In this document: in pieces, positions 46,105 to 55,023 of the stretch | Layout of the letters: each line of letters opens with the position of its first letter | How positions within the stretch are numbered: position 1 is the first letter of the stretch | Program-made: the position numbers and the translations under genes | Notes under the pieces: model-generated | Told to the model about the DNA's origin: nothing | Database searches by the model: none | What the model saw: only the letters and a program-made list of their open reading frames with translations | Origin: a virus | IMG/VR virus record: IMGVR_UViG_3300041402_000314 | Location: 124,001 to 188,000 of that record | DNA: 64,000 nucleotides | Reading direction: 5' to 3' (one strand)

Positions 46105-46491
46105 ATGGCTAATGGAGATAGTATATATTCTGATTTAGACATGAAATGGAGAAAGTTGACCAGCGGTGATGTTTATAAGGTGTTTGATGAGACAGCTATA
46201 AACCAAGCACTTCTTTCCCTTTTTAGTACCTTTAAGGGTGAAAGATATTTCAACCCTACATATGGCTCACGGATACCTTTTCTTCTCTTCGAACCTTTTG
46301 ATTCGTTGACGGCACAGCTTATTGTAGAGGACATTCAGGAATCCGTAAGAGTATGGGAACCTAGAGTAGAAATAACAGATTTGGATATTGATATGGATTT
46401 CGATAAACAAGTTTATAACGTAACAATGGTTTATAGAATAAAATCAACTACAGAAACAGGTCTTTTCGAAACCATACTAAAAACAAAATAA
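46105..46491 (+). CDS. 25: baseplate wedge protein gp25
   Basis: 128 residues (T4 gp25: 132). Signature: DLDMKWRKLTSGDVYKVFDE, ALLSLFSTFKGERYFNPTYG, SRIPFLLFEPFD, I-x-x-x-VRVWEPRVEI. gp25-like proteins form the wedge core with gp6 and gp53 and are conserved across contractile systems. Confidence 0.92.
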   Translation: MANGDSIYSDLDMKWRKLTSGDVYKVFDETAINQALLSLFSTFKGERYFNPTYGSRIPFLLFEPFDSLTAQLIVEDIQESVRVWEPRVEITDLDIDMDFDKQVYNVTMVYRIKSTTETGLFETILKTK

Positions 46492-46499
46492 TATAAACA

Positions 46500-46507
46500 T
46501 ATAAATA
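46500..46507 (+). promoter_or_regulatory. T4-type late promoter
   Basis: TATAAATA followed by ATTACATAGATT, 37 bases before the gp6-like ATG. Confidence 0.75.
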
Positions 46508-46543
46508 ATTACATAGATTCCAAACTATTATAAAGGATTATAC

Positions 46544-48076
46544 ATGGCATTACAACTAAACTATTCGTCTTTCGATTTCAACACTATCAAACAAAATTTG
46601 ATTACCTTACTCGAAAATGACCCTGTTTTCAAAGACTATAATTTTGGAGGGAGTAATATCAATACCTTCATCGAATTGATTTCTGGTATTGGAGACCTAT
46701 TCAATTTTTACATCAATGCGATGGCTGATGAATCATACATCCAATCTTCTGAATTATATGAAACTGTGAATAAATTGGTAAACCTTATAGGTTACAATCC
46801 TAGTGGCTATACGGCTTCTTCTCTTACTGTAGATTTATCGGCATCTATAGATTTTTCTAATGATGATGACTACTTTGAGATACCCAAATGGACTGGTTTT
46901 AGTGTTTTCTCGACTTCTCCAGAAGGTGAAGATATAAAATATACCAATCCTTCTAAGGTAATATCCGTAGGTGTTGCCGGAACTAATATATTTGATGATA
47001 GTGTTTTTCTAATTCAGGGTATAAAGGAAGTATCAGACCCTTATATAGGTACAGGTAATGCCTTTCAGACTATAGAAATAGAAGAAGATAAAGCTATTGA
47101 GGGATATATAGAAGTAACTATAGATGATGTAGTATGGACTTATGTTGAAAACTTACATAGAAATGTAGATAGTACCTCGAAAGTATTCACCACTAGATAT
47201 AACAAAAACAAGAAAGTCGAACTCTCTTTTGGAGATGGAGTTTTTGGCGTTATTCCTCCAATGAGTTCGGAAATTATTGTTACCTATATCAAAACATTGG
47301 GCGTGGATGGACAGATAGGAGCCAATGAAGTAACTGAAATGGACACTCCTATAGTAATTACTTTAGCTAACGGTACACCTACTGAAACAGAAATAGATTT
47401 TATTATTACTCAAACAGACGCTTCAGATGGAGGTAGGATACCTCTTAGTATTGAAGAAGTGAGAGAGTATGGTCCTAAATCATTCAGAACTCAAGATAGA
47501 GTAGTTACATCTCAAGATCATGAAGATATATTAATTTCGGAGTTTAGTGAATATGTCTTACAGGCAATAGTATTAAGCAGTGATGATTATTTTGATTTAT
47601 CGGGCGAATCTCCATCTACTAGCGGTAATTATTATAACAATGCTTATCTATATGTTTTACCTATAACAGGAAACACCATTACAGGTAACTTACAACAAGA
47701 GATGTTAGACTTCTTAGAAGATTATAAAATGGCTACCCTACATTATAATCTAAAGAATGTGGATTTTAGGGATATAGATACTGATATCAGCTTTAAGAGA
47801 CAGCCAGAAACCGTTAGAACTGTATTGGAAGTTAGCACCGATATCGAAACCACAGTAAAGGGATATTTTAGTAGATCAGAAAGAAAAATAAGTGAGGATT
47901 TGAAATATTCAGACCTTCTCAGTCAATTACAGAGTATAGAGGGAATATCTAGTTTAACTCTTTCACTCAGTTCTGATTTAGAAGCTGGCCTTAAGTATGA
48001 AAACATAGAGATGGGATTAGTACAATTCCCTATATTAAACAATTTAACTATAGCCTCCGCTGGAACAGGAGAATAA
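46544..48076 (+). CDS. 6: baseplate wedge protein gp6-like (baseplate J family)
   Basis: 510 residues (T4 gp6: 660). LITLLENDPVFKDYNFGGSN and INTFIELISGIGDLFNFYIN near the start, LVNLIGYNPSGYTASS, VELSFGDGVFGVIPP (the conserved FGDGxxG motif near 228-238), IPLSIEEVREYGPKSFRTQD (Px-s-xee...ap..f...nRaVt region) and RVVTSQDHEDIL. gp6 dimers build the baseplate ring. Confidence 0.92.
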   Translation: MALQLNYSSFDFNTIKQNLITLLENDPVFKDYNFGGSNINTFIELISGIGDLFNFYINAMADESYIQSSELYETVNKLVNLIGYNPSGYTASSLTVDLSASIDFSNDDDYFEIPKWTGFSVFSTSPEGEDIKYTNPSKVISVGVAGTNIFDDSVFLIQGIKEVSDPYIGTGNAFQTIEIEEDKAIEGYIEVTIDDVVWTYVENLHRNVDSTSKVFTTRYNKNKKVELSFGDGVFGVIPPMSSEIIVTYIKTLGVDGQIGANEVTEMDTPIVITLANGTPTETEIDFIITQTDASDGGRIPLSIEEVREYGPKSFRTQDRVVTSQDHEDILISEFSEYVLQAIVLSSDDYFDLSGESPSTSGNYYNNAYLYVLPITGNTITGNLQQEMLDFLEDYKMATLHYNLKNVDFRDIDTDISFKRQPETVRTVLEVSTDIETTVKGYFSRSERKISEDLKYSDLLSQLQSIEGISSLTLSLSSDLEAGLKYENIEMGLVQFPILNNLTIASAGTGE

Positions 48077-48086
48077 TAAATAAGAC

Positions 48087-50090
48087 ATGGCATTTAATCC
48101 TATTACAACAGGTTCACCTTTTGATGGTTTTTTCGAAGAACATCTTCCCAAATTCTTCTTCGAAAAATTCAAAGGAAATGACTTAATTAGAATTCAGAGT
48201 ATCCTATCTAATTTGGAAATAGCTTTCGATAATATTTATCAGAAAACAAAAGAATTTCCAGATAATTTGGATATTGATATTGCTGAAGTAAAATATCTTT
48301 TTCATCTAGGGTCATTATTGGGCATTCCCGATATTGAGGATTTAAGTAAATATTTCGATAGTGATGGAAATTTAGATACCGCATTAATAAATCAGAGTCA
48401 GTATGATAAGTTATATGTCCATCAAAGAACTCAAATTGCGGATGCTGTTGCTGGCTATCTATTAAAAGGAACTAAAGAAAGCATCATAAGATTATTACAA
48501 AGTTATGGAATAATTACAGATGTTAGGGAGCTATGGGCGGAGAATATCATAGAAGGACCGTATTTTGAATATGAAAATTCATTAATAACTAGATATGGAA
48601 GTGCTATAACTGGTTCAGTATCGGGAGACGTATATACTGAAGACGAGCCTATTGATATAATTTCGGAGATTTCGGCTACGGTTCCATCGATAACAGGAAT
48701 AGGCGATATTGAACAATTCGAAATGAATAACTATGGGTACAAATATTTATTGGATGATAATAATACGCTTTATTATAAAACATCTACAGTAGCCGAAATA
48801 TCTGGAAGTACAGAAGACACATGGTACGAATATGATTCATCCACATTGACTATAAGTGGGGATATTATAGAGTTTAAATTATTAAACGATAAAATTTATC
48901 TAAGAACAGATGCCTATGATCTAGCGGTTTTAGATTATCATCTTGACGATCTAACCATTACCCCAGATTTCAGCATTGATAATAATGATCTAATATTCTT
49001 TGATTTCATCGAAAATGGAACATATATCTTCTTGGATAGGGACTCTAAACTAGAAGTAAGAAACGTTGATGATTATCAGCGTCTAGCTAATAGTATTGAT
49101 AAGCCTGTAAGCAATACCGAAGATATCAATCAAATATTATTAAAAGAAGATAAAGAGTATCTGATTATAAATACTAACAAGAAAGGATATATTTTAAACG
49201 TTGATACGAACGGAGGAACTTATAATCTAAATTCTCCTGCTACCGTATATGATTTATTAATAGACTCGGACGAAATCAACTATAAAGGTTTTCGTATTGA
49301 AGACAACTCTTTCACTATTTTAAAATACAATACTTCTGATATTGCTTTAACTGGTAGTTATTTTAGTTTTGATGACGATGATAATATGTCGATCACAACC
49401 CCAACCGTTTCAATTGCTTTCACTGAAGTAAATGATTACCACCAACATTTGGAACGTGTTTTGGTATTAGGTGACACTAATTTTGGAATTTTTAACTTAA
49501 AAGATAAATCTATAGTTGTTTATAATTATGTGACAACAGGCTACGATTATAAAAAAGTTTTTGATTTGGATTTGTTTTACTTCTTAAGATTTAGTGGGTC
49601 TGATTTAGACCTAACAAAAATAACTGGATGGAACTCTTTTAAAGAATTTCTATACAAAACACATTATTTTGATTTAACCGTTGGTGAAGATATTTTAGAT
49701 GGAGTTATCGATTTTACCATTACTACCTCTTCATTAAGAACATTTGTAGAAGATTTACTATTATTAGTTAAACCCATTCATACTGAATTAAGAGCGTTAA
49801 CTACGATATTTGCTAATTATTTAGAAGATAGTATTACTGTTACTAATAATGATTTATTATCGGAAGTTCCTGTCGTTTCGGGCGGCCCTGAATTCTCATT
49901 AATAATGTTAGCGAAATATAATGGTATACATCCTTGGAAACGAACAAATGCACAACCTCTTAAATATAATAACGATGGGATTGGCGGAAATCCGACATTC
50001 AAATATGGTGATACCACCTTCAATTTTGAAATTGATACCGATAATACCGATTTAGATAATTTAGTGTATTATAACACATCTTTACCATAA
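48087..50090 (+). CDS. baseplate/tail protein with gpI-like N-terminus and beta-propeller-like middle
   Basis: 667 residues. N-terminal ~160: FEEHLPKFFFEKFKGNDLIR, LGSLLGIPDI, then QIADAVAGYLLKGTKESIIR and LLQSYGIITDVRELW, a pattern of P2 gpI/T4 gp7-type wedge proteins. The middle (170-530) has repeated short beta blades with DD/YD turns and 'YKYLLDDNNTLYYKTST', suggesting a propeller or repeats. The C-terminus (540-667) is another helical-beta part ending in an Asp-rich tail. Follows gp6, as gp7 does in T4. Confidence 0.65.
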   Translation: MAFNPITTGSPFDGFFEEHLPKFFFEKFKGNDLIRIQSILSNLEIAFDNIYQKTKEFPDNLDIDIAEVKYLFHLGSLLGIPDIEDLSKYFDSDGNLDTALINQSQYDKLYVHQRTQIADAVAGYLLKGTKESIIRLLQSYGIITDVRELWAENIIEGPYFEYENSLITRYGSAITGSVSGDVYTEDEPIDIISEISATVPSITGIGDIEQFEMNNYGYKYLLDDNNTLYYKTSTVAEISGSTEDTWYEYDSSTLTISGDIIEFKLLNDKIYLRTDAYDLAVLDYHLDDLTITPDFSIDNNDLIFFDFIENGTYIFLDRDSKLEVRNVDDYQRLANSIDKPVSNTEDINQILLKEDKEYLIINTNKKGYILNVDTNGGTYNLNSPATVYDLLIDSDEINYKGFRIEDNSFTILKYNTSDIALTGSYFSFDDDDNMSITTPTVSIAFTEVNDYHQHLERVLVLGDTNFGIFNLKDKSIVVYNYVTTGYDYKKVFDLDLFYFLRFSGSDLDLTKITGWNSFKEFLYKTHYFDLTVGEDILDGVIDFTITTSSLRTFVEDLLLLVKPIHTELRALTTIFANYLEDSITVTNNDLLSEVPVVSGGPEFSLIMLAKYNGIHPWKRTNAQPLKYNNDGIGGNPTFKYGDTTFNFEIDTDNTDLDNLVYYNTSLP

Positions 50091-50102
50091 CAGGAGATTA
50101 AA

Positions 50103-50627
50103 ATGATAGAAATTAAAGATGAAAGCAGTTCAATATTAAAAGGCGAACTCCATATTAAAATGTTTGACCGCGATGAACTAATTTTTGAAGGCTCGGAAAG
50201 AAATTTGGTAGTGGATAATAGTCAAATAATAGTAACTGGTTTGATTGCTTCAGATTTTGCGAATTATACTATATCACAAATAGGATTCGGTGATGGTACA
50301 ACTCCTGCTATATCAGGCGATGCTATACTTCAAGGAGATTATACTAGAAAGAAAGATGCTGATATAGGCGATAATGTAATATTTGGAGCTAATATAGCAC
50401 AGGTTTATTGGAATGTTGACTATGATAATGATATAGGTGGAAAAACATTCGAGGGCGGTATAGGCGGTACTTGGACTGATGGCGACCCATTTACAATAAA
50501 GGAATTTGGATTATTTTCTACTAATAATAATATATTCAATAGAATTGTTTGGACAGGACCAGATTTAGTTATGGATGTGGGTATACAAATCGAAGGGCAT
50601 TTCGCAATAACAGTAAACATAACTTAA
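50103..50627 (+). CDS. tail fibre/baseplate accessory protein
   Basis: 174 residues with YTISQIGFGDGTTPAISGDA, a motif common in proteins that anchor fibres to baseplates, and a beta-rich end (TIKEFGLFSTNNNIFNRIVW). Directly after the gp7/gpI-like gene and before a fibre-like gene. Confidence 0.6.
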   Translation: MIEIKDESSSILKGELHIKMFDRDELIFEGSERNLVVDNSQIIVTGLIASDFANYTISQIGFGDGTTPAISGDAILQGDYTRKKDADIGDNVIFGANIAQVYWNVDYDNDIGGKTFEGGIGGTWTDGDPFTIKEFGLFSTNNNIFNRIVWTGPDLVMDVGIQIEGHFAITVNIT

Positions 50628-50643
50628 AAATAAGGATTATAAC

Positions 50644-51786
50644 ATGGCGATAATTAGCGATACTTCAATAACACCAATATTGAGTTCAGACGATGTAACC
50701 GCTGAGACTGCGAATACTGCTCACGATGAATTGAAAGTCCATATAGAAACTTTAAATACTTATCTTTCTGCACAAGTCGAGGATTGGATTGTTATCGATT
50801 CCGAAGGCGATTATGCAACATTAACGGCTTATCTTGCAGATGCACCAGCGGCAGGAGATAGAATACTTGTTAAGGAAGATCAAACCGTTACCGTCCAGAC
50901 GGGTATCCCTTCAGATGTAACTATAAAGTTTCTGGATGGCGCGAACCTTTTAAGCTCGACCGCAATTGCTACATCATTATTGAAGATGGGAAGCAACGTT
51001 ATAATTGAAGGCGTATTAAATATTGTTATGAATCAAGCCGGAACAACTGCAAAAGCAGTTGAGTTTGATGGAGACAATGTAGTTGGTAAAATAAATGTTT
51101 CTAATGTATCGTCAGGTATAGTGACAACTGCTTATCACATCAATGGTAATAAAACAGGAAATAGAATTGATGGGTTTGTTCAAAATACAGGAGGCGGTAC
51201 ATTAACAAATTACTTTATTGATAATTCTACTGAGGATTCAAACCTATTGATACTTGTGGACGCTGCAAATAATATAATTAGAACTAACGGAACTGCTTTT
51301 GTTGATTTATTGAATCCACAAGATATTGCAGGAGAAAAAACATTGCTTTCTAGCCCCATATTAAAAGGCACGGCTCCATCTTTGAGACTTGAAGAAACTG
51401 GCGTAGCTGCGGATAATGGAAAATGGGCTATCGCTGCCAACGGTGAAATATTAACTTTAGCTGTGGTCAATGATGCTGAATCGAGTTCGTCTACCGCGTT
51501 AGCTATAAGCAGAACTGATACAACAGTTGATACAATTAATTTATTACCAACTAATTTACAACACAATGGAACAAAAATACCTACTGTCAGCAGTACAGAT
51601 ACATTGTCAAATAAATCCTTTTCCGATTTGCCTGTATGCGATGTTGGAATAACTCTAGTTCCGGGAGGCACTACTACCCCAACGCATAGTGCGCCGCTAG
51701 GGACTTTATGGGTTGGTTCTAATGCTACTTTATGGATAAATGAAAACGGTGCTACACAGTGGATAATTGTTGGACTTCAAAATTAA
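50644..51786 (+). CDS. tail fibre / spike-like protein
   Basis: 380 residues. A helical N-terminal anchor (1-55), then YATLTAYLADAPAAGDRILV and a ladder of short beta strands (VIIEGVLNIVMN, VVGKINVSNVSS) like a right-handed beta-helix (~55-215), then a Ser/Thr/Asn-rich shaft and a compact C-terminal cap ending in 'LGTLWVGSNATLWINENGA' and WIIVGLQN. Host-binding role by context; no enzyme motif seen. Confidence 0.65.
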   Translation: MAIISDTSITPILSSDDVTAETANTAHDELKVHIETLNTYLSAQVEDWIVIDSEGDYATLTAYLADAPAAGDRILVKEDQTVTVQTGIPSDVTIKFLDGANLLSSTAIATSLLKMGSNVIIEGVLNIVMNQAGTTAKAVEFDGDNVVGKINVSNVSSGIVTTAYHINGNKTGNRIDGFVQNTGGGTLTNYFIDNSTEDSNLLILVDAANNIIRTNGTAFVDLLNPQDIAGEKTLLSSPILKGTAPSLRLEETGVAADNGKWAIAANGEILTLAVVNDAESSSSTALAISRTDTTVDTINLLPTNLQHNGTKIPTVSSTDTLSNKSFSDLPVCDVGITLVPGGTTTPTHSAPLGTLWVGSNATLWINENGATQWIIVGLQN

Positions 51787-51798
51787 TATTTCGATTTA

Positions 51799-51921
51799 AT
51801 GGCTGTTAAAAGTGAAGATGAGAGTATAGCACATATAAATTGGCAATGTCCTAATTATATTTGTCAAGATATTCCTGCAAAATTAGTAGTGGAAACTTTT
51901 AATCAAGAAATTTTTAAATGA
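51799..51921 (+). CDS. possible 40-residue peptide
   Basis: ATG 51799 opens MAVKSEDESIAHINWQCPNY... to TGA 51921. There is no recognisable ribosome binding site and no family match; it could be chance. It lies just before a terminator. Confidence 0.25.
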   Translation: MAVKSEDESIAHINWQCPNYICQDIPAKLVVETFNQEIFK

Positions 51922-51925
51922 GTGT

Positions 51926-51966
51926 AAAACATGAGAAGTTATCCCTAGAACTTCTCATGTTTTTTG
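51926..51966 (+). terminator. strong intrinsic terminator between convergent genes
   Basis: ACATGAGAAGTT (51929-51940) pairs perfectly with AACTTCTCATGT (51949-51960), loop of eight bases, then TTTTTT on the plus strand and an A-run on the other side, so it can also end the minus-strand gene at 51977. Confidence 0.9.
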
Positions 51967-51976
51967 ATTTATCTTT

Positions 51977-52363
51977 TTAAAAGTTTAATCTTCCTTCAAG
52001 TATATTAAATTTACCTGCATTATTACTTGCGTACCTACCATCTACAGCGTGTTGGCATTCATGCCTAAACTTTATCTCAAAGTTACCAACTTCTTTTTTA
52101 ATCCCTAAAGCATAGTTAATTTGCTTAGGGTATGCTCCACGCTCATCTATATCTCTCATTAATGTTGTCTCTTTAATAAAGAGTGTAGGCCACTTCTTAG
52201 ATTTGATCTCTATATATATTCCTGCGTAGTAAGATATGTCTCTACCCTCTAAACCGATTTTCCCATAATTAAGATACTTTCCTAAAAACAAATATCCCGA
52301 TGTTTCAGCAAAACATGTAGACGGAAATAGTAGTAATAATAAAAGTAAGATCATTTTTTTCAT
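51977..52363 (-). CDS. secreted protein of unknown function
   Basis: 128 residues. Signal peptide MKKMILLLLLLLFPSTCFA|E (1-19). The mature part alternates strands (SGYLFLGKYLNYGKIGLE, YYAGIYIEIKS) and contains FRHECQHAVDGRYA, a His-rich segment, then a terminal strand ending NILEGRLNF, which suggests a small outer-membrane barrel-like or periplasmic protein. It stands alone on the minus strand inside the late region with its own sigma70-type promoter and terminator, so it is expressed early. Envelope modification or superinfection exclusion is possible (inference). Confidence 0.6.
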   Translation of the reverse strand: MKKMILLLLLLLFPSTCFAETSGYLFLGKYLNYGKIGLEGRDISYYAGIYIEIKSKKWPTLFIKETTLMRDIDERGAYPKQINYALGIKKEVGNFEIKFRHECQHAVDGRYASNNAGKFNILEGRLNF

Positions 52364-52408
52364 TTTATCCTCTCCTCCATTAAAGTTATCTCACTCACTT
52401 ATAATTAC

Positions 52409-52437
52409 ATCATACCACAACCATTCAGTAAAGTCAA
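52409..52437 (-). promoter_or_regulatory. sigma70-type early promoter
   Basis: Minus strand: TTGACT (52437-52432), 17 bases, TATGAT (52414-52409), followed by GTAATTATAAGTGAG, like the promoters of the 11-27 kb block. Serves only the secreted-protein gene at 51977-52363. Confidence 0.75.
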
Positions 52438-52463
52438 TCATTTTTTCAATAAAAAGTAAAAGA

Positions 52464-52471
52464 TATAAATA
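52464..52471 (+). promoter_or_regulatory. T4-type late promoter
   Basis: TATAAATA followed by ATTGAAAG, 43 bases before the first lysis-cassette gene. Confidence 0.75.
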
Positions 52472-52513
52472 ATTGAAAGTAATTTTATTTCATTTAAGGA
52501 CAAATTATAAACC

Positions 52514-52888
52514 ATGACTGAAGAAGAAAAATTAGAAAGGAGAGAGTCATTGAGTGAAGATGCTATCGAAGACGTAGTTAGAAAAACTTTACAGCGGATG
52601 AACGGCGAGAAAGACATCATTGCTAATAGAGCCACTGATAGAATTGTCAAGGAAATGAGTAAAAAATTCCATCTTGACTTCGAGGACGAAGAAGAAAAGA
52701 AGCAATTTAAAGCATCTATACCACAATTAATTGAACTAAATAAATATCTTAATACTACCAAAAAAAGTGCTAGATGGATAGTCCTGCTTTTATTAGCATG
52801 GGCGTTACAAGATGTTTTCGCATGGGTTTGGGAAACTTCCAAAGCTTTATACGATTGGATAGAAGTATTAAAAATTAGCGGGAAATAA
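52514..52888 (+). CDS. membrane-anchored helical protein of the lysis cassette
   Basis: 124 residues: a long charged helix region (ERRESLSEDAIEDVVRKTLQ ...), then one C-terminal membrane helix (RWIVLLLLAWALQDVFAWVW near 90-109). Immediately before the endolysin. It could be a holin partner or antiholin; no family match. Confidence 0.5.
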   Translation: MTEEEKLERRESLSEDAIEDVVRKTLQRMNGEKDIIANRATDRIVKEMSKKFHLDFEDEEEKKQFKASIPQLIELNKYLNTTKKSARWIVLLLLAWALQDVFAWVWETSKALYDWIEVLKISGK

Positions 52889-52890
52889 TT

Positions 52891-53448
52891 ATGATAGTTT
52901 ATTGGAGCGTAGGACATGACGCAAAGCGAAAAGGCGCATATAATGAGAAATATAACATATATGAATATGATGTATGTGTTGAACTAACTCAATATTGCAT
53001 CGAGGAAGCACTAGGATTGGATATAGACAGCGAAAAAGTTTATTCCGACTGTCTGGGTGCAGCAATAAAAGAAATCAATCAGAAGGCAAATACGGACGAT
53101 ATAGCTATAGAGGTTCATGTTAACTCCATCTCTGCTCAACATGCGGATAGAATTCATGGTTGTGAAGTCGAATACTATAAAGGCAGTAAGCGAGGAAAAA
53201 AATTAGCATATTATGTCCAGAACTCAATAAAGGCTTTTCATAAATTGAGAGATTGTAAGAACGATGCTAGAGACGATCTTGGATTTTTAGAGAAGACTAA
53301 ATGTACTGCTATCATCCCAGAACCTTTCTTTCTTTCGAGTGATCAAAATGTACAGCGATTTCTAATAGGCGATAGAGAAGCAAAATTACGAGGTCTTGCA
53401 TATACGATAGCTTTAGGCGTAAAACAATTTATAGATCAGGAGACGTAA
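52891..53448 (+). CDS. endolysin, N-acetylmuramoyl-L-alanine amidase (Amidase_3)
   Basis: 185 residues. Zinc ligands H9 (VGHDAKRKGAYN), E25 (IYEYD) and H76 (AIEVHVNS), and catalytic E144 (IIPEPFF) all in place; also HGCEVEYYKGS between. Cleaves the amide between N-acetylmuramic acid and L-alanine in peptidoglycan. No signal peptide, so it relies on a holin. Stop overlaps the next start. Confidence 0.88.
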   Translation: MIVYWSVGHDAKRKGAYNEKYNIYEYDVCVELTQYCIEEALGLDIDSEKVYSDCLGAAIKEINQKANTDDIAIEVHVNSISAQHADRIHGCEVEYYKGSKRGKKLAYYVQNSIKAFHKLRDCKNDARDDLGFLEKTKCTAIIPEPFFLSSDQNVQRFLIGDREAKLRGLAYTIALGVKQFIDQET

Positions 53449-53741
53449 TGGCTGAAGAAAAGAAATTAGGATTTTGGGGATACTTTAAACCATTGGTTTG
53501 TGATAATGATAGTGGATTGTCATTAGGGAGGATATCTTTCTGGATAGTTCTTTATAAGGCTCTAAGCATATGGGAAGTTATCGTAAGCACTAAGGGAGAG
53601 GTGTCTATAGTAGATATACCACCATATTTATTTTATCTATTAGGCGCATTACTAGCTTATGGATGTTATAAAAAATTAACAGACCCGAAATCCATCATAT
53701 TAATTAAAGCGTGGAAAGGAACGGATAAAGAAAATGTTTAG
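53448..53741 (+). CDS. probable holin
   Basis: 97 residues, two membrane helices (GRISFWIVLYKALSIWEVIV near 27-46 and PPYLFYLLGALLAYGCYKKL near 57-76) with a charged N-terminus and C-terminus. Size, topology and place after the endolysin fit a class II holin. Confidence 0.6.
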   Translation: MAEEKKLGFWGYFKPLVCDNDSGLSLGRISFWIVLYKALSIWEVIVSTKGEVSIVDIPPYLFYLLGALLAYGCYKKLTDPKSIILIKAWKGTDKENV

Positions 53742-54156
53742 TGCAATAATAGATATTTTTAAGAACTTAACAGCCATTATAAAGAATCTGAATCTAACTA
53801 GAGAACAGACTATTATAGCCTTATGTGTCTTTGCGTTAGCGGGGAGCTTATGGGCAGTCAGTCATTATAAAGGTGAGGCCAATAAATTTGAAATAGATTT
53901 ACTTTCTACTCAAAAAGAATTGTTCATCGAAAGAAATAATCCGACAATCGATACTAATATCAAAGAGAAGAAACAGCTACAGTCTGAATTGAATAATAAG
54001 AACAAAGAATTAGTAATGCTTTATAAAAAATATAACGATCTTCTGAGTAGTGGAATCACATACACAGAAGCAATGGAGGGATTAGGTGATATCAACAATA
54101 CGCAAGACATCTGTGATGCTTGGGTTCGTCTTGGTTTCTATATTTGTGACGAATAG
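53734..54156 (+). CDS. inner-membrane spanin-like (Rz-like) protein
   Basis: 140 residues. N-terminal membrane helix (TIIALCVFALAGSLWAVSHY near 25-44) followed by a periplasmic coiled coil (LLSTQKELFIERN; IKEKKQLQSELNNKNKELVM) and a short end with two Cys. This is the layout of an i-spanin. The next gene starts inside it in another frame, as Rz1 does in Rz. Confidence 0.65.
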   Translation: MFSAIIDIFKNLTAIIKNLNLTREQTIIALCVFALAGSLWAVSHYKGEANKFEIDLLSTQKELFIERNNPTIDTNIKEKKQLQSELNNKNKELVMLYKKYNDLLSSGITYTEAMEGLGDINNTQDICDAWVRLGFYICDE

Positions 54157-54508
54157 CGCATTTGCCGAAGAAGATAAAAAAGTACATTTAAACGTTCCAC
54201 ATTCTATGAATGCTCTCATAACTTTTCAACATTGTAAAGTAAATTCAAAAGTCAAAGATGAAAAGATAATTGTCCTCAGTGATATTATAGCAAAGGAAGA
54301 AGAAAAAGTCAAGAATCTTTTTGATCAGAATAGATTATCTATTGAGAATAGTGATATGCATAAGAAGCAAGCTAAAGAATGGAAGAAAGAATATAAACAA
54401 TGTACAAAGGAATTGATAGATGCTAAAGACTGGCCTATATGGAAATTCGATTTTAAAAGTATAAGTGTAGGTTCAATATTAACATTACTTGCAATATTAG
54501 TAATTTAG
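54116..54508 (+). CDS. periplasmic lysis protein with C-terminal membrane helix
   Basis: 130 residues from ATG 54116 (MLGFVLVSIFVTNSAFA|EED: signal peptide, no lipobox Cys). A coiled-coil periplasmic part (DIIAKEEEKVKNLFDQNRLS, KQAKEWKKEYKQCTKELIDA) then a final hydrophobic helix (SVGSILTLLAILVI). Nested start and position suggest an outer-spanin replacement, but the missing lipobox and terminal membrane helix resemble a reversed u-spanin instead. Upstream alternative start at 54086 adds ten residues. Confidence 0.5.
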   Translation: MLGFVLVSIFVTNSAFAEEDKKVHLNVPHSMNALITFQHCKVNSKVKDEKIIVLSDIIAKEEEKVKNLFDQNRLSIENSDMHKKQAKEWKKEYKQCTKELIDAKDWPIWKFDFKSISVGSILTLLAILVI

Positions 54509-54519
54509 GAGATAAATAA

Positions 54520-55023
54520 ATGCTTAAAAAATCAAATGTAGAAATAGTATATCAAATTGAAAGATATACACCAGATATCAAAACAAAGACCGTTAATGTA
54601 GAGATAGCAACGGGTACTATTTTAGATGGTATTTTCGTGTCAGATAACAGAGGACTAACTTTTCTTTCAATATCTAATATCCCCGATAAAACTATACAAA
54701 AATCAGAATCTTTGATTGTTGATGTAAATGGTCAAGTAACCCTATCAGAAACGCCAATCGATAATAATGACATAGAAGTCGGTGGAGTAGCACAAGAACC
54801 CATTACAGGCCAATTAGTAACTTGTTCTGGTTATGTAGAAAATGATATTGTGGCTGTTAGTTATTACCATATTGTGGCAGGTAGAAATTGGTTTAATGAA
54901 GCAGCTAATTTTGTTAAAGAAGATAATCCTGAATACGCAGGATTAGATGATTATCAATATAACGCTAAAAGATTATGGTCTATACTTATTGAAATGGGAT
55001 TAATATCAGGAGCGATTGTATAA
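54520..55023 (+). CDS. hypothetical virion-region protein
   Basis: 167 residues, beta-rich first part (VEIVYQIERYTPDIKTKTVN, DGIFVSDNRGLTFLSISNIP) and a helical, aromatic end (YQYNAKRLWSILIEMGLISG). AGGAG before ATG; abuts the SPRY gene. Possibly a fibre adaptor; not recognised. Confidence 0.5.
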   Translation: MLKKSNVEIVYQIERYTPDIKTKTVNVEIATGTILDGIFVSDNRGLTFLSISNIPDKTIQKSESLIVDVNGQVTLSETPIDNNDIEVGGVAQEPITGQLVTCSGYVENDIVAVSYYHIVAGRNWFNEAANFVKEDNPEYAGLDDYQYNAKRLWSILIEMGLISGAIV

